From Anniella stebbinsi (Eukaryota; Chordata; Lepidosauria; Squamata; Anniellidae): a stretch of DNA of 64,000 nucleotides. The position numbers and the translations under genes were made by a program. Under the pieces are notes generated by a model. The model worked only from the letters and a program-made list of their open reading frames with translations, made no database searches and was not told the DNA's origin. Positions 50,051-61,868 of this stretch are shown here, in pieces. Every line of letters begins with the position of its first letter. Position 1 is the stretch's first letter. The DNA is taken from the NCBI GenBank assembly GCA_029215795.1, contig JARDYH010000005.1, positions 165,875,814 to 165,939,813 on the forward strand, read 5' to 3'.

Positions 50051-50640
50051 GAAAAAGCTCTACAAAAAAGATAGCTGTGGAACGTGGGGAGTCGTAGGAA
50101 TTTGTCCTTTCTAACATGCATAGGACTGTGCTATAACAGATTTGAATTAGTCCCTTGTTTTTTTTTCTGTTCTCACTTTACTTTCGTCCATACCGTGCAC
50201 TGTCCAAAAGGCACATGAGGCAGCCACTTTCCTGAAGCTAAGACATTTTCCTCCCTCTTTCATAATACTAATGGATAAGTGGAAGTACTTCTTCACACAG
50301 TGCAGAACTAAACTATGAAATTTACTACTGCAAGACATTGTTACGGCCACCAATTTGGATGGCTTTAAAAGGAAGGTAGACAAATTCTTGGAGGAATGGC
50401 TCCTATCCCTGATGGCTCTGTGCTACCTCCTGTATCAGAGGCAGTATGCCTATGTACACCAGTTGCTGGGGAACATGGGAAGGAGGGTGCTGTTGTACCA
50501 ATGTCCTACTTGTGGGTTCCTGATTGACAGCTGGTTGGCCACTGTGTGAACAGAGTGCTTGTTTCCATAGACGCTTGGTCTGATCCAAGATGGCTTTTCT
50601 GATGATTTTAATAAATATTGCCAATGTATGAAACAAGAAT
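50051..50640 (+). mobile_element. CR1-like LINE fragment (copy C)
   Basis: Encodes DGFKRKVDKFLEEW, then RQYAYVHQLLGNMGRRVLL, then CGFLIDSWLATV. Same element as 7490 and 31991. Confidence 0.65.
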
Positions 50641-52389
50641 GAACTGCATATGTACTATAATTACAGAACGGCTGTCAAAATAGGTGTTTCCTATGCACTC
50701 TCCTCCTCCATCTTCATATCTCATGGAGATTGGATTGATCATCCCAGGGCACCTGGGGACTTTCAGGAGGATCCCGTAATAGGAAACAGGCAGCTCTTTT
50801 GAGCCCCACTTTAAAGCAAGATTGCATGGATCAGCCCCTCAGCTGAGGGGCTTTCAGGGTTTTTCCTGCTTTCCCCCAAAACAGGCGAGATGGAAAAGGC
50901 AAATTCTCTTCATCTCCTTGCTGAAAAGCGATGAAAGAAGATCACATGGTTTGCCCAAAAATCAAATACATAAATAAAAACCTACCACAACTTATTTGTC
51001 TATCCCACCTTTCTTCCCTGGGCTTCCATATGGTTCCCAGCTGGTCTCCTGTTCAGGCTCTGGCCCCATCCAGACCTGCTTAACTGCAGATGTCTTCAGC
51101 CTGTCAGCCTAGCACAATCTACTTGCGCCTCCATCTCAGTACTGGTCAGCATAAACAATTTCCCCCTGCACCTTTCTAACTTGGTCCAGACGACATACTT
51201 AGCCACGGTTAAACATTCTGAGCGAAATATTAGAATGTCATGTGAACCATTCCTAACCATGGTGGCTACATAACCATGGTTTAAACACATTCACTAACCA
51301 TTTGCTGCAAGAGGGATAGTGGCCCAACCATGGCCTAGCGTGTTCTCTTAGCCTGTCCCTTGCTACCCATTTCACCAGTCTACAGAAGCCTTCATTGTAG
51401 GATGGCTGCTAGTCATGACAGTTACCACAAATTCCAATAATACGTGTTACAACTATATTGTCAGACAGTGTATGATAACGAGAACGAACTTCATACGTAT
51501 TACAAGTACAAAAAACCTGTTTTCACCTTTATCAAGTCGATATCTGTAGATATGGGAAGAAATCTTTGGGAGAAAACCTTTTCTGGTGCCCTTCAGATTA
51601 CTTGTTGCTGGGCTGCATCTCTCCACTCTTCTAGTGGTAAAAGCAGATGGGCAGGATAGAAATTAAATGAACATGGCATAGAGAGGCTCACTGGCACAAA
51701 CTGGCCAGCCACTTGATAGAGTCTGTGATCGCAATGGAGTGTGGGTCTGATCCCTACAACACACTAAGGCACTCCTGCGAGCCCACTTTTCTCTAATCCA
51801 TAGCAGGCAACCATTTCACAGGAAGGCCAAACTGGTAAAAGTTAATTTTAAAGACAAAGCAGAAAAGAAATGTGTGTTTTGGGGTTTCTCAAAATATGTC
51901 CTCAATGAACAAGGTTGATGTTTGTGTGTGTGTGTGTGTGTATGCGTCCAGCAGCAATGTTCTGACTCCTGGGAAGCCTTCAACCCATGACACAGAGATG
52001 GGAAACTCAGAGCCACAGAATTTTAAGGTTAAGCATTATACAGTGATTCCAAGTTGCATAGAAGTCTTGTTTATCTTTCATGTTCCTAGTTGCTCTTTTG
52101 ACTAGGCTTCAGCTTTTCCATAAGAGTGATTGACCAAAGCCTGAAGCACCATTCCTGTAATGTGGGTTTGCGTGTTCCTTTCCAGATGGCTGCAATTAAA
52201 AGCAAGGACTTCTTCACAAAGTGCATCGTTAAACTGTAGAATTCACTACCACATGACATAGGGATGGACACCAATTTGGATGGCTTCAAATAGGGGGTTG
52301 GAAAAATTCCTGGAGGAGAAGGCTATCATTGGCTACTGGTAGTCCTGTGAGCTGTATGCTACTTCCTATATAAGAGGCATTATGCCTAA
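50641..52389. repeat. Duplicated spacer (copy C)
   Basis: Collinear with 32741-34888 but with about 0.5 kb deleted at 50880, which removes the C-rich tract. It includes the MITE at 51186-51350, (GT)n at about 51922-51941 and a CR1-like fragment at 52200-52385. Confidence 0.55.
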
Positions 52390-52445
52390 AGGGTAGGGTT
52401 GGGGGAGGGTTGGGGGAGGGGGAGGGGGAGGGGGATAGGGATAGC
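52390..52445 (+). repeat. G-rich minisatellite (copy C)
   Basis: GGGTAGGG, GGGGGAGGG and GGGGGA units. Same locus as 34889-34946 with fewer GGGTA units. Confidence 0.8.
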
Positions 52446-53642
52446 TTGTTCATCCACCCAGTCATCTCAGGGTTAAAGAAAGAGAGCTGTAATTCCCCGA
52501 GAGGCCGGAAATCTTCAGAGCGAAATAGGGCCCAAGACTGGCGTGTGCCGCCCTTTGTCTTTCAGGCCTCGTGAGGCTCTCAGGACACAGAGGTAAAAGC
52601 TCGACATAGGGGTGGAAGCAAAAGAGGAGGCCACAAGAATATGGGGTGCGTGTAAGGGATATGGGTCAGAGCCCCCCCCCCCCAGCCCTCCACTCGTAAT
52701 CCTTGGTAGAGGGCTGAGCCAGGCAATCCTGTGCAAGACCCCCTCCAAAAATACCGCTGCATGTTTTCTGTAGCATGATCCTGTCGGACCCCTCCGCCCT
52801 CGAAATCAATCTCACCTGTTTTAAACTTTTGTAGTTGAAGGTTTAAATTATGCTTTTATTGTCTTGTATTTGTGGGTTGTCGTTTTTTGACAACCGCCCA
52901 GAGAGCTTTGGCTCCTTGGCGGTGTAGAAATGAAATGAATGGACAGGGACGAAAGGGAAGATTGGGAGCTTGTCCCGCTGCAAAGAGGATCCCCACGTGC
53001 GGCGTTTGCATTGCCCGATCGTCCAGCTCCCGTCCCCCCCCCCCCCCCCCCGAGCTCTCTCCGGTCTCCCCGGGGCGTTGGGGTTTGGTGGTGCTGAGGG
53101 AGCCATAGCGGTGAGCAGCCTTCGTGTGCCAGCTGGAGCTGGGCCGTGGTTGAATCTCCCCTGAAACGGCCGTTTCATTTTCCTTTCTGCTACACGGATT
53201 TGGGCCTGGAAGCGCATTAGGCTCCTATTTGCTTTCTAAACTTAAGTTTGAAGGGAGAGACTGCAGGAACTGATCCTCAGCGGGAAAGGCTGCTGCTCAG
53301 GTGGACGGAGGCTCCTCCGACTGGTCCCTTGAGAATTGGACGGGACTCTGCTACTGCTGCTTCTTCTTAGGCAGGATTGGCAGCCGAGGCTGCGAGTCCC
53401 TCTGTGCTGGTGCCATCCTTCCTCAGGCCTTGCCCCACCATGTGCCTTGGAGGAAAGAGGGCAGAGAGCTAGTACGGTGCCTAAGCAATCCACACACCAA
53501 CCCTGTAAGGTTGGCCTTTATAGGAACTGGTGTGGTCCAGTGGTTTGAGTCTTATTAGACCAAAGAGACCCAGGCCCAAATCCCCACCCGGTTGTAATGG
53601 AGTATACCTAATAGTGTGTGAAATTGATAGGAATTTATTATA
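52446..53642 (+). repeat. GC-rich subunit 1 (copy C)
   Basis: LINE 3' UTR-like piece at 52800-52935, C-homopolymers at 52673-52683 and 53034-53052, the CpG-containing block at 52945-53500, and a SINE head at 53528-53605. Confidence 0.45.
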
Positions 53643-53860
53643 TTTTAGGCTGACCATATGAAAAGGAGGACAGGGCTCATGTAACTTCAACAGCTGTAGA
53701 GAAAAGGGAATTTCTGCTAGTGTCATTTGTATGCAAATAGTTCCTGGTGAAATTCCCTCTTCATCACAACAGTTAAAGTTGCATGGCCCATGCCTTCTTT
53801 TGTATGTAGTCACTCTAGTATAGTGCCTGCAACTTTAACTGTTGTGATGCAGAGGGAATA
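53643..53860. mobile_element. Truncated fold-back MITE
   Basis: Starts aggctgaccatatgaaaagg like the element at 12554, and covers the left arm and centre. It is cut at about 53860 and fused to unrelated sequence. Confidence 0.65.
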
Positions 53861-55707
53861 TCACCAGGAAGACCAAGATCCATCTAGTCCCGCATTCTGT
53901 TCATAAAATGGTCAATGACCTGGAACCCACAAGCATGAGTACAAAAGCACACTCCCGCCCATGATTCCCAGCAACTGATGTACCTAAGCATACTGCGTCT
54001 GATACCGCTGCCATGGCTAGTAGCCATCAACTCTGGCCCTGTCACTTACTCCCAGCCTAGCCTACCTCGCAAGGTTGTTTTGAGGATAAAATGGAGAGGA
54101 AGAGGATACTGTATGCCAGCTTAGGCTCCTTGGAGGAAAGGCAGGATCTAAATGGAACACCAACAAAAAAGCTACACCTGCCCTCCACAATGGACTGGTT
54201 TACTGGGCTTTTAAAGATATCCAAGGCTTTGCCTTTCACCACATGTTCTAGCAGGAAATTCCACGAATGAGCGGTGTGTTGTGTGAAGATGGACTTTCTT
54301 TGAATCTGGGTAAAAATGATTCTCTGGTTGAACCCCACAGAATAAAACAACGTGGGAATACTTTGACTATCATCTGTCATCAATATCCTATATTACAATA
54401 CAGAGATTGCCTTATACTCTATTCATTTATCCTGCTCCATTGATGCCAACTTGCATACAAGTATTGTATATAGTTAACGTTAAGAGTTGCTCTTTTGACC
54501 AAACCCTGAAGTACCATTGCTGTAACGTGGGTTTGTGTGTCTCTTTGCAGCTAGACTTCTTCACACAGTACCTAGCTAAAGTATGGAATTCACTACTACA
54601 AGTCGTAGTGATGGCCACCAAGTTGGATGGCTTTAAAAGGGGAGTGGATAAATTCCTGGAGGAGAAGGCTATCGATGGCTACTATGAGGGTTGTATGCTA
54701 CTTCCAGTATCAGAGGCATTATGCCTAAAGGTTTGCGGGCAGGGGGAGGGAGACAGCTTGTTCCTACCACCCAGTCATCTCAGGGTTAAGCTGTAATTCT
54801 CCCGAGAGGAGGGAAATCTTCAGAGTGAACTTATGCCCAGGAATGACTGCGCCACCCATTATCTTCTAGGCTTCCAGAGGATCCTTTGCCTGGAGTCCTC
54901 GTGGTCACGGAGAGCTCAGGACACAGAGGTAAAAGCTCGACATAGGGGTGGAAGCAAAAGAGGAGGCCACAAGAATGGGGGGGGGGCGGCGTTGTAGGGG
55001 AATATGGGTCAGAGCCCCCTCCCCCCAGCCCTCCACTCGGATTCCTTGGTAGGGAGAGAAGCCAGGCAATCCACATGTTTTCTTTAGCATGATCCTCTCT
55101 GAACCCCTCTCCCTCCCTTCGACATCAATCTCGTCTGTTTTAAACTTTTGCAGTTGAAGGTTTAAATTATGCTTTTATTGGCTCGTATTTGTGGGGTGTT
55201 GTTTTTTGACAACCGCCCAGAGTGCTTTGGCTTGAAATGAAATGAATGGACTGGGAGGGAAGATTGGGAGCTTGTTCATGTACAAAGAGGAGCCCCACAT
55301 GCGGCGTTTGCATTGCCCGATCTTCCAGCTCCCTCCCCCCCCCCCCCGAGCTCCTCGTGTCTCCCCGGGGCGTTGGGGTTCCGTGGGGCTGAGGGAGCCA
55401 TAGCAGCGAGCAGCCTTCGTGCCCCAGCTGGAGCTGGGCCATGCTTGAATCTCCGTGACCTGAAATAGCCGGGATACTTTCCTTTCTGCTACAAGGATTT
55501 GGGCCTGGAAGCTCATTAGGCTCCTATTTGCTTTCTAAAACTGCAGTCTGAAGGGAGAGATTGCAGGAACTGATCCGCAGCGGGAAAGGCTGCTGCCCAG
55601 TTGGATAAGGGCTTTGGAGGAAAGAGGGCAGAGAGTCCCTTTATACTGCTCTTGGGAGCAAGTACGGTGCCTAAGCAATCCACACAACAACCCTGTAAGG
55701 TTGGCCT
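53861..55707 (+). repeat. Spacer and GC-rich subunit 2 (copy C)
   Basis: 53930-54550 matches 14735-15340. A Sauria fragment is at 54045-54150. A CR1 fragment at 54550-54760 encodes AKVWNSLLQVVVMATKLDG. LINE tail at 55120-55245 and CpG-containing block at 55260-55690. No gene was seen. Confidence 0.5.
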
Positions 55708-58633
55708 ATGTAGGATCTGGTGTGGTCGAGTGGTTTGAGTGTTGGTCTTATTAGACCAAAGAGACCCAGGCTCCAATCCCACCTGGCTGTAAAGGCATAT
55801 GCCTTACCGTGTGTGAAATCGATAGGGATTGATTGTCTTTTGTAGCAGACGTGATTAGTTCTGCTTGTGTTGTGAGCTAACTGTGAGTGCTGGAGATGGG
55901 GCAAAGAAGGTTGCCACAAGTGGGTTAGTGAGTTAATGGATGCAAAAAGCTTCTGGGATTAGAAGGGCCACTACCTTCATTAAGGTGTTTCTGAAGTCAA
56001 CAGTAAACCTGGTTGCATTGGGAAGCAGTCCTCTTAGGGTAGATGCTAAATCTAGGCACAGTAGCATGACCAGATCCAAAACAGGATGAAGTCATGGACA
56101 CAGATGTTATAACTTACTTGCTTGTCTTTAGAGATGTTTGTGTTGTGCCTTATCATAATGAAATCATGCTATTCTCTTCCTCTGCTTGAGTAATGAATAT
56201 TTATTTTTCGGTACCAAATTTGTGTTGTCTGGCTTGGGAGATGCTTCAGGGACCACGACCCATGTATTAATTTGTGAAGCCCCAAATGCTCTTTTCAAAT
56301 TTGTAAATCGATTACTTAGTGAGGTCTGTCCTCAAAGCTCCTCTATGCTCTTCTGGTGGTGAAACGCAGATGCACCTGTCCAAGTAGGGAAAACACACTG
56401 GTGGGTTGGAGGGGGAATAATATACCCATCTCATAGCTACGGTCCTGACTGGGTGACTTTTGGTTTGTAAATCCCTCAGCCCAATCCTCACTGGTTTGTA
56501 GGTCAGATAAAGTGTGGAAGACCATTTCTGTCACCCTGAACTCCTTGGAACGGATGTGTGACAATGCTCTCGTAATATTTTGTCCAAACCGCAGTGAGGG
56601 ATTATTTTTTGTTTTGTCAACAGTGTGTTTCTGTGAGTAAATGTTACCATGAGTGCTGTTCCACATTTCTTACATTTGCTCATGTGCCATTTTTATGGGT
56701 ATTCCTACTCCTTTCTGGCAAAAGATGCAAAACCTTTTAATGAAGGAATAGTTATTTATTCATGGTTACATTTATATCCCACCTTATTTTTCCTGCAAGA
56801 AACCCAGGGTGGCTTACATGATCCTCCTCCTCCTCTTCATTTTACCCTCACAACAATCCTGTGAGGTAGGTTAGGCTGAGAGGTAGTGATTGTCCTAGAT
56901 CATCCTTCCAAAAATGGGAGACACCTCAGGGGGGTTAGGCTTATTTGTACATTTATGTATATATTTCTGGAAACCATCCTTCGTCAACAATGGATCCTAG
57001 AGTGCTTAAAGCCTCATATTAAAATAACAAATACTCAACAAAAACATTACATTTTAACTATATTATGATAGTTTACTCACTACTCTACCATCCATAGTCC
57101 TATACAATATATCAGTGTTCTTCCAACTTTTTCCCATGACCCAGTGCAATAATCTCACATTCCCTCAAGACTCTTATTCCTGTGCTTAGTCTGAACATGT
57201 CTGACATGTAATATGATTTTTGACTCATTACTCAAGACGTATTGTATTAATTTAAGGAGATTCTTTATAATTAAATCCCAGTGAGCTCTCTGGAAAGTAC
57301 TTCTAAGTAACCATGCCTATGTGTAGGTAGCTCAAAGTGTTTAAGAGTAGCTGGATCCTACCATTTGGTATAAATATATATATTGTTCAGACATATTTAA
57401 AAGAGAAACCCTTCACCCCACCCCCACACAGACTGTAATTCCTAAATGGGCAGCCTTTTGTCCTACAAGGCCTGAGAGGGTGGGAGGAAAGGAATCCAGG
57501 GAAGACTGAACCTGACAAAAAAGGAGAATGGCTTTAGTCTTGCAAAGAGATCTGTTGGGAAACTTGGAGGTAATTTGCTTGGAGTTAATTTAGACTGACC
57601 CCCAAACACATAACAATACAGACAACTAGAGACTGACTGAGGAATCTGCAAGCCAGGCTGTGAGTTTACTGATGTAATCTGGTTGGGTATTGCCCCACCT
57701 GGAAATCCTGGTGGGGTCTTGAGCCCCCCCTGTAGTTTACGCCTCTGGGGAGTTTAGTATTAGGCGGCAGAGTAGGAGGCTCCGTACGGTCAACAACCTG
57801 GGTGCTGATCGTGGCCTTGGGTTGGCCCTGGCTGTGTGGCTCTGAGGATATCAAAGTTAGCAGTTGTAGCATCATGATTTTGTGTGGTTGGGTCCGCACC
57901 TAGTTTCTCCTCCCATTACAGTGCAGGAGGCCAAGAACCGTAGGTGGCCCCAATGCAGCGCCCTCCAATGGCACCTTTGAAGGAGTCCCCAACATGGTGC
58001 CCACGAAAACAATTATTTTCTAATTATTTTACCATGTTTTTAATATATGTAGAAGGATTTTATTGAAATACGTATAACTTTCTATAAGTTATACATAGGT
58101 TTCAACAAAAGTGGTCCAGATATCCAAATAAGTATCCATTTGGAGGTGGCGCCTATATGCTGCTCATTTAAATACTGAAAACATTGTAATGTCCTCATTC
58201 CAGTGCATTAAAGGACGTGAGTGTTTCTCCTTGTAATATCAATCTTTTAGCTATCAAACGGGTGCAGAAAATCCATTTCAAAGAACATTTATATCTGCAA
58301 ATATTAAAGACTGTTCCAATACAAAATATGTCTGTGTAAGAACCTTTTGGACTTTGCCCAAACATGTTTAAAAGACTCATTAGCTGTACTGCACCATCAG
58401 CAATTAGCTAATTTAGACAGTCCGTTACTGAAATGACATTGCAGTGTGCAAGAGATACAAAACAAATATTGCTGAACAAGACCCAGCCTAAGATCCAGAG
58501 CTGCAAGTGGTAGACGCCAAATTGGTGGTCCACTGATGAGGCATTTTGTGTTTGTGCCCACAGCAGTTTCTGAAATTCCCAGATTTGGTCCAAAAGGGAT
58601 GCCTAGTTTGTGCCTTCTTTGTTTCCTCTACAG
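55708..58633. repeat. Spacer upstream of unit 4 exon
   Basis: Collinear with 36217-39132 at a nearly constant offset of about 19.5 kb. SINE head 55708-55797, body 56445-56555, Sauria fragment 56755-56905. No gene was seen. Confidence 0.55.
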
Positions 58634-58716
58634 GTCTTGCAATGGCATCAGAGTCACGATCTCCTTCGTCTATTCTGTGAGGTGGAGTAGAAAAAGGTCT
58701 CCTGCAGTCCGCTGAG
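58634..58716 (+). other. 83-nt upstream exon of unit 4
   Basis: Acceptor tttcctctacag and donor gtaagg are intact. Carries the shared 12-codon ATG frame and TGA. Confidence 0.6.
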
Positions 58717-58968
58717 GTAAGGGAGGGGTCATTGGGAAGTGCTGAAGGGGGCAGCCAGGGGGCCTCCCTTTGTGTTGGAGGGGTGGGGAGTCTTTCCTTT
58801 TTTGGTAACTTTAGTAACTCTACTTCTCAAGTAAAATCGTGAATCCAGAAAAAAATGAAATGAAAAGCACACACCAAGGAACCCAGTTTTCACGTCTTTT
58901 TTTTAAACTTGGAGCCCCAGTGCATATGGGGGAGGTATTTCCAAGTGGAGACTGTTCTTTTCTTACAG

Positions 58969-59066
58969 CGGCTGGTGGCCTTTCACCGAAGGGGAGTGGG
59001 ACTTCTGCATCCAGGAGAAAGAGCTTGAAATCATGCTGGAGAACCAAGGGAATGTGGACTCTCTGG
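58969..59066 (+). pseudogene. KRAB exon of unit 4, disrupted by 20-nt deletion
   Basis: The exon is 98 nt instead of 118. The missing 20 nt lie between two CCTTT repeats that flank the FEEVAV codons, so one repeat copy remains (ggcctttcaccg). The reading frame shifts before EGEW and the FEEV motif is gone. Splice sites look intact. With the downstream finger exon also absent, this module is dead. Confidence 0.85.
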
Positions 59067-59400
59067 GTATGGATGCTTTTGCCTCAGCTAATAGATGAAG
59101 ATGGGAGGAATTCCTATTGGCCATTTCCTTCTGGAAGGGTGGGGACCAGTAAGGATGGTCTGCCCCAGAGGCTAGCGGAGACTGGGGGAGTTGGCAGCGG
59201 GTAGGGCTGGCCCACCTGTTCTAGCCCTGGTGGATGTGTGGAATGTAAAAGTGACCAAGGCAATTGACACAAACAACTTCTATTGAGCAGAGCCTGGGCA
59301 GCTCTACGATACACACGTCTTCTAATGAAGCAAATGGGCCATCATCACAAAGAGAGAGATGGGGAGGGGTTTCACTTGGGCTTCCTGCAAGAACTAAACA

Positions 59401-60116
59401 CCTAGGAACTTCATCTTCCTGGCTTTTGGCTGCCCTTTTCTCCTAGCCACCTTGGGAATATGCACCCAAACATTACTTCCAAAAACTCGGAGATGAGCCA
59501 GTGATGGCTTCTTCCCAAACATAAGAAAATACGGAGTGGTATCAATAGCGGAGCTCCAAAGCCTATTTGCAATGTAATTAGCTGTGAGCATTGCTTCTCC
59601 CCAAAAATGAGCATGCAGCCCAGAATCTGCCAACATGGCATCTTTCATAGTTTGCAGAACTCCATTTCTCCTTTCTGCAACACCATTCTGCCATGGTGAA
59701 TGTGGGGCAGTCCGTCTCGCTGAAATTCCTTTCTGTCTGAGCCACTTCTGGAATGTTTCAGCCATGAACTCCCCCCCTCTATCCGTCTGCAACTGCTTCA
59801 CTTTGGTGGAGAAGTTACGCTCCACCCAGCTCAGCCAATCCTTGAAAACAGTAAAAGTTTCACTTTTGTTTTTCAGAACATAACAAAAACCATATCCGCT
59901 GTAATCATCCACCAAAATTAAAACACACCTCGCCCCTCCAAGTGTTGTGGTCATAGGACCAACCAAATCCGCATGTATTAGTTCAAACACTTCCGTGGCA
60001 ACTCTGCTACTCTTTTTACAGATAGGAGCGACCTTAGATTTGGCCACCTTACATGTAGTGCAGTCTAAATATTTACAACAGGCTTTTACATTTAGCCCTA
60101 CACACATGTCAGGCAT
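59401..60116 (-). pseudogene. copia integrase core
   Basis: Enzyme that would insert element DNA. The zinc-binding N-terminus is partly visible (CTTCKVAKS). The DDE core is complete: D in FELIHADLVGP, D in LQTDRGGEF, and E in NGVAERRNGVL. The C-terminal LAHLRVFGS and KARKMKFLG motifs, typical of copia, precede the truncation. The frame is open over about 238 residues, then host sequence adds a stop. Confidence 0.88.
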
Positions 60117-60145
60117 TTTGTTGAGTACTTTGAACCCCGCATGCG

Positions 60146-60514
60146 CTAATCTTCTATGGAGTTATGTTTGAGCACTTCACATCTGTTGTTAAAGAATGAT
60201 ATACAGTATCCTTCATTGTCCAAACAGGACACACTCAACAGATTGTGCTCCAGACCTGGCACACAAAGTACCTTGTTTACAGTCTCACCAATACATGTTA
60301 CATAAACAGAACCTTCTCCAGCAACAGCTGAAAACTTGCCATCCGCTAACGTGACATGGTCTCGGCTAGTAGAGTGTAGACTTGTAAACAATCCCCGGTT
60401 GTTCACAATATGCTGACTGGAACCGCTGTCCATCAACCAGGTACACTCTGGGTCATTCTCTGCAGCCTTAACCACAGAGACCTTTGGTCTTGCAGGTTTC
60501 TTTTTGCTTGTCAT
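60146..60514 (-). pseudogene. copia protease / pre-integrase
   Basis: Aspartic protease that would cleave the polyprotein. WLMDSGSSQHIV provides the D-S-G catalytic triad, as in copia proteases, and VPGLEHNLLSVSCL is the typical downstream motif. The segment follows the CCHC knuckle in the same frame and ends at a stop near 60146; the integrase continues in another frame, so a frameshift lies near 60150. Confidence 0.8.
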
Positions 60515-60682
60515 TGTTTTCTCCTTTGTTTGGTTTGGACAATTCCTCCGCAGATGTCCAGGAAAACCACAACGAAAACAGCGAACACTTTCTCTTTATC
60601 TTCACAAGCTGTTTGTTTAATGGGAATATCTCTCAGCTTGGCAGTTTGCCTCTCCAACCTTTTTTGTTCTTCCTCCAAGCAG

Positions 60683-61288
60683 TCATCCTGTCAGAAAACG
60701 GAGCGTCAGCTCATCTTCTTGCATAGCCTCCAGACTCATGACAAGGCTTTCCCACGAATCATCCAGAGAGCTGAGAACGACATACACTTTGTGAGATTCA
60801 GTGAAGGGCATGCCACACTCCTTCAGGTCTGCAAACAAATGCCTCATCACGTTGAGGTGTGCAGATACACTGGCTCCTGGTTCAAGTTGTGCTCTGTATA
60901 ATTCCCTTGTTAGCATGACTTTGCTAGCTACCGTTCCTCTCACATAAATTTCTCTGAGAGTTTTCCAGCATTCTTGTGCAGACATCAGCCTTCTCACATA
61001 AACAAGTTCGTTATCTTCTAAACACAAGAGAATGCTGGCCAGGGCTTTCTCTATGTTTCTCTGTTCCTCTTCTTCTGGCTGGGCAGGAGGATCACTGACA
61101 ACCGTCCATAAACCTTCCCTCCGTAGATATTGTTCCATTTTTACGCTCCAAGCCAGATAGTTGCTTTCATTCAAACAGCTCAAGGGTAAACCACCCATCG
61201 ACATACTTGTTGCCATCTCAAATAACTGCACACAGATGCTTGTTTGCTTTTCAGCTCTTAGCCCCTCCAAGGCATACAGCAACGACAC
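60683..61288 (-). pseudogene. copia gag
   Basis: Structural (capsid-type) protein that would package element RNA. The frame of 201 residues contains NESNYLAWSVKMEQYLRREG, a capsid start typical of copia gag (UBN2-like), and later a SLDDSWESLVMSLEAM stretch. The likely native start is the internal MATSMSMGGL rather than the first Met. The frame ends at a TGA at 60683, probably caused by a small deletion. Continuation residues and the zinc knuckle CFRCGFPGHLRRNC (about 60547-60590, C-x2-C-x4-H-x4-C) lie in other frames downstream. Confidence 0.8.
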
Positions 61289-61384
61289 TCACCAAACTGC
61301 AGATTGAGAAGCCACTCTTCACTTGATTCTCATGAAACTCTGCCACCACACAGGGAGTCCTCTAGGCAGTCTGGGCCCACAACC

Positions 61385-61868
61385 TGTTAGGATTTTGATG
61401 CACTGCACTCTCTGAGCATGCATGGAGTGCAAGCACACACCAGCAGAAAACAACAGAGGCCACTGGTAGCAGGCAGATGTCCTGGTAGCAAGAAATACTC
61501 AGACACAGTAGTGTTTTAAACTACTAGGCTAAGTTTACTATACAAGTATATACAGAGCAAGAGAAGAAATGTTTTCTATAGACACACCAACTGGAGACAA
61601 ACTCTCTGCACTATTTCATCACATGTCATACATTTATAGCATTATGAGCCTATCACAGTGTCGATTGCATGTCCCCTTCTGTGTTGCTCTGCTTGAGAGT
61701 CCAGCAGGAAGGAAAACAAACGACCTTGGTCGGAGATCTATCCAGCTGCACTCTTTTGGCAGCTTTACAAAACCTTGAGATGGCAATCTCAAATGGTTCT
61801 TACTTTCTTAGTTCCAGAAAAAACTTCTTACTGGACATGAACACATTTTACCGAACAAAAACTTGACA
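61385..61868 (-). repeat. 5' LTR of copia element
   Basis: Minus-strand LTR of 484 bp beginning TGTCAAG and ending CCTAACA, i.e. TG...CA. Immediately inside is GGTTGTGGGCCCAG, in the place of the primer-binding site. No second LTR and no target duplication can be seen. Confidence 0.7.

Larger units (their letters stand above)
59401..61868 (-). mobile_element. Ty1/copia LTR retrotransposon, 5' two-thirds only
   Basis: In minus-strand order: LTR (61868-61385), primer-binding-site region, gag with CCHC knuckle, aspartic protease, integrase. The element stops abruptly at 59401 just past the integrase, so RT, RNase H and the 3' LTR are missing. Several frameshifts separate the domains, so it cannot move itself. 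Its left flank matches the intron after a KRAB exon (near 550) and its right flank matches spacer near 24008. The two sides are not adjacent in other modules, so a deletion accompanies the element. Confidence 0.9.

Noticed and set aside
51444..51659. 71-residue frame recurring at 9079, 20612, 33939 and 51444
   Set aside because: It sits inside duplicated spacer, shows frame differences between copies and matches no family I know. The duplication alone explains the recurrence.
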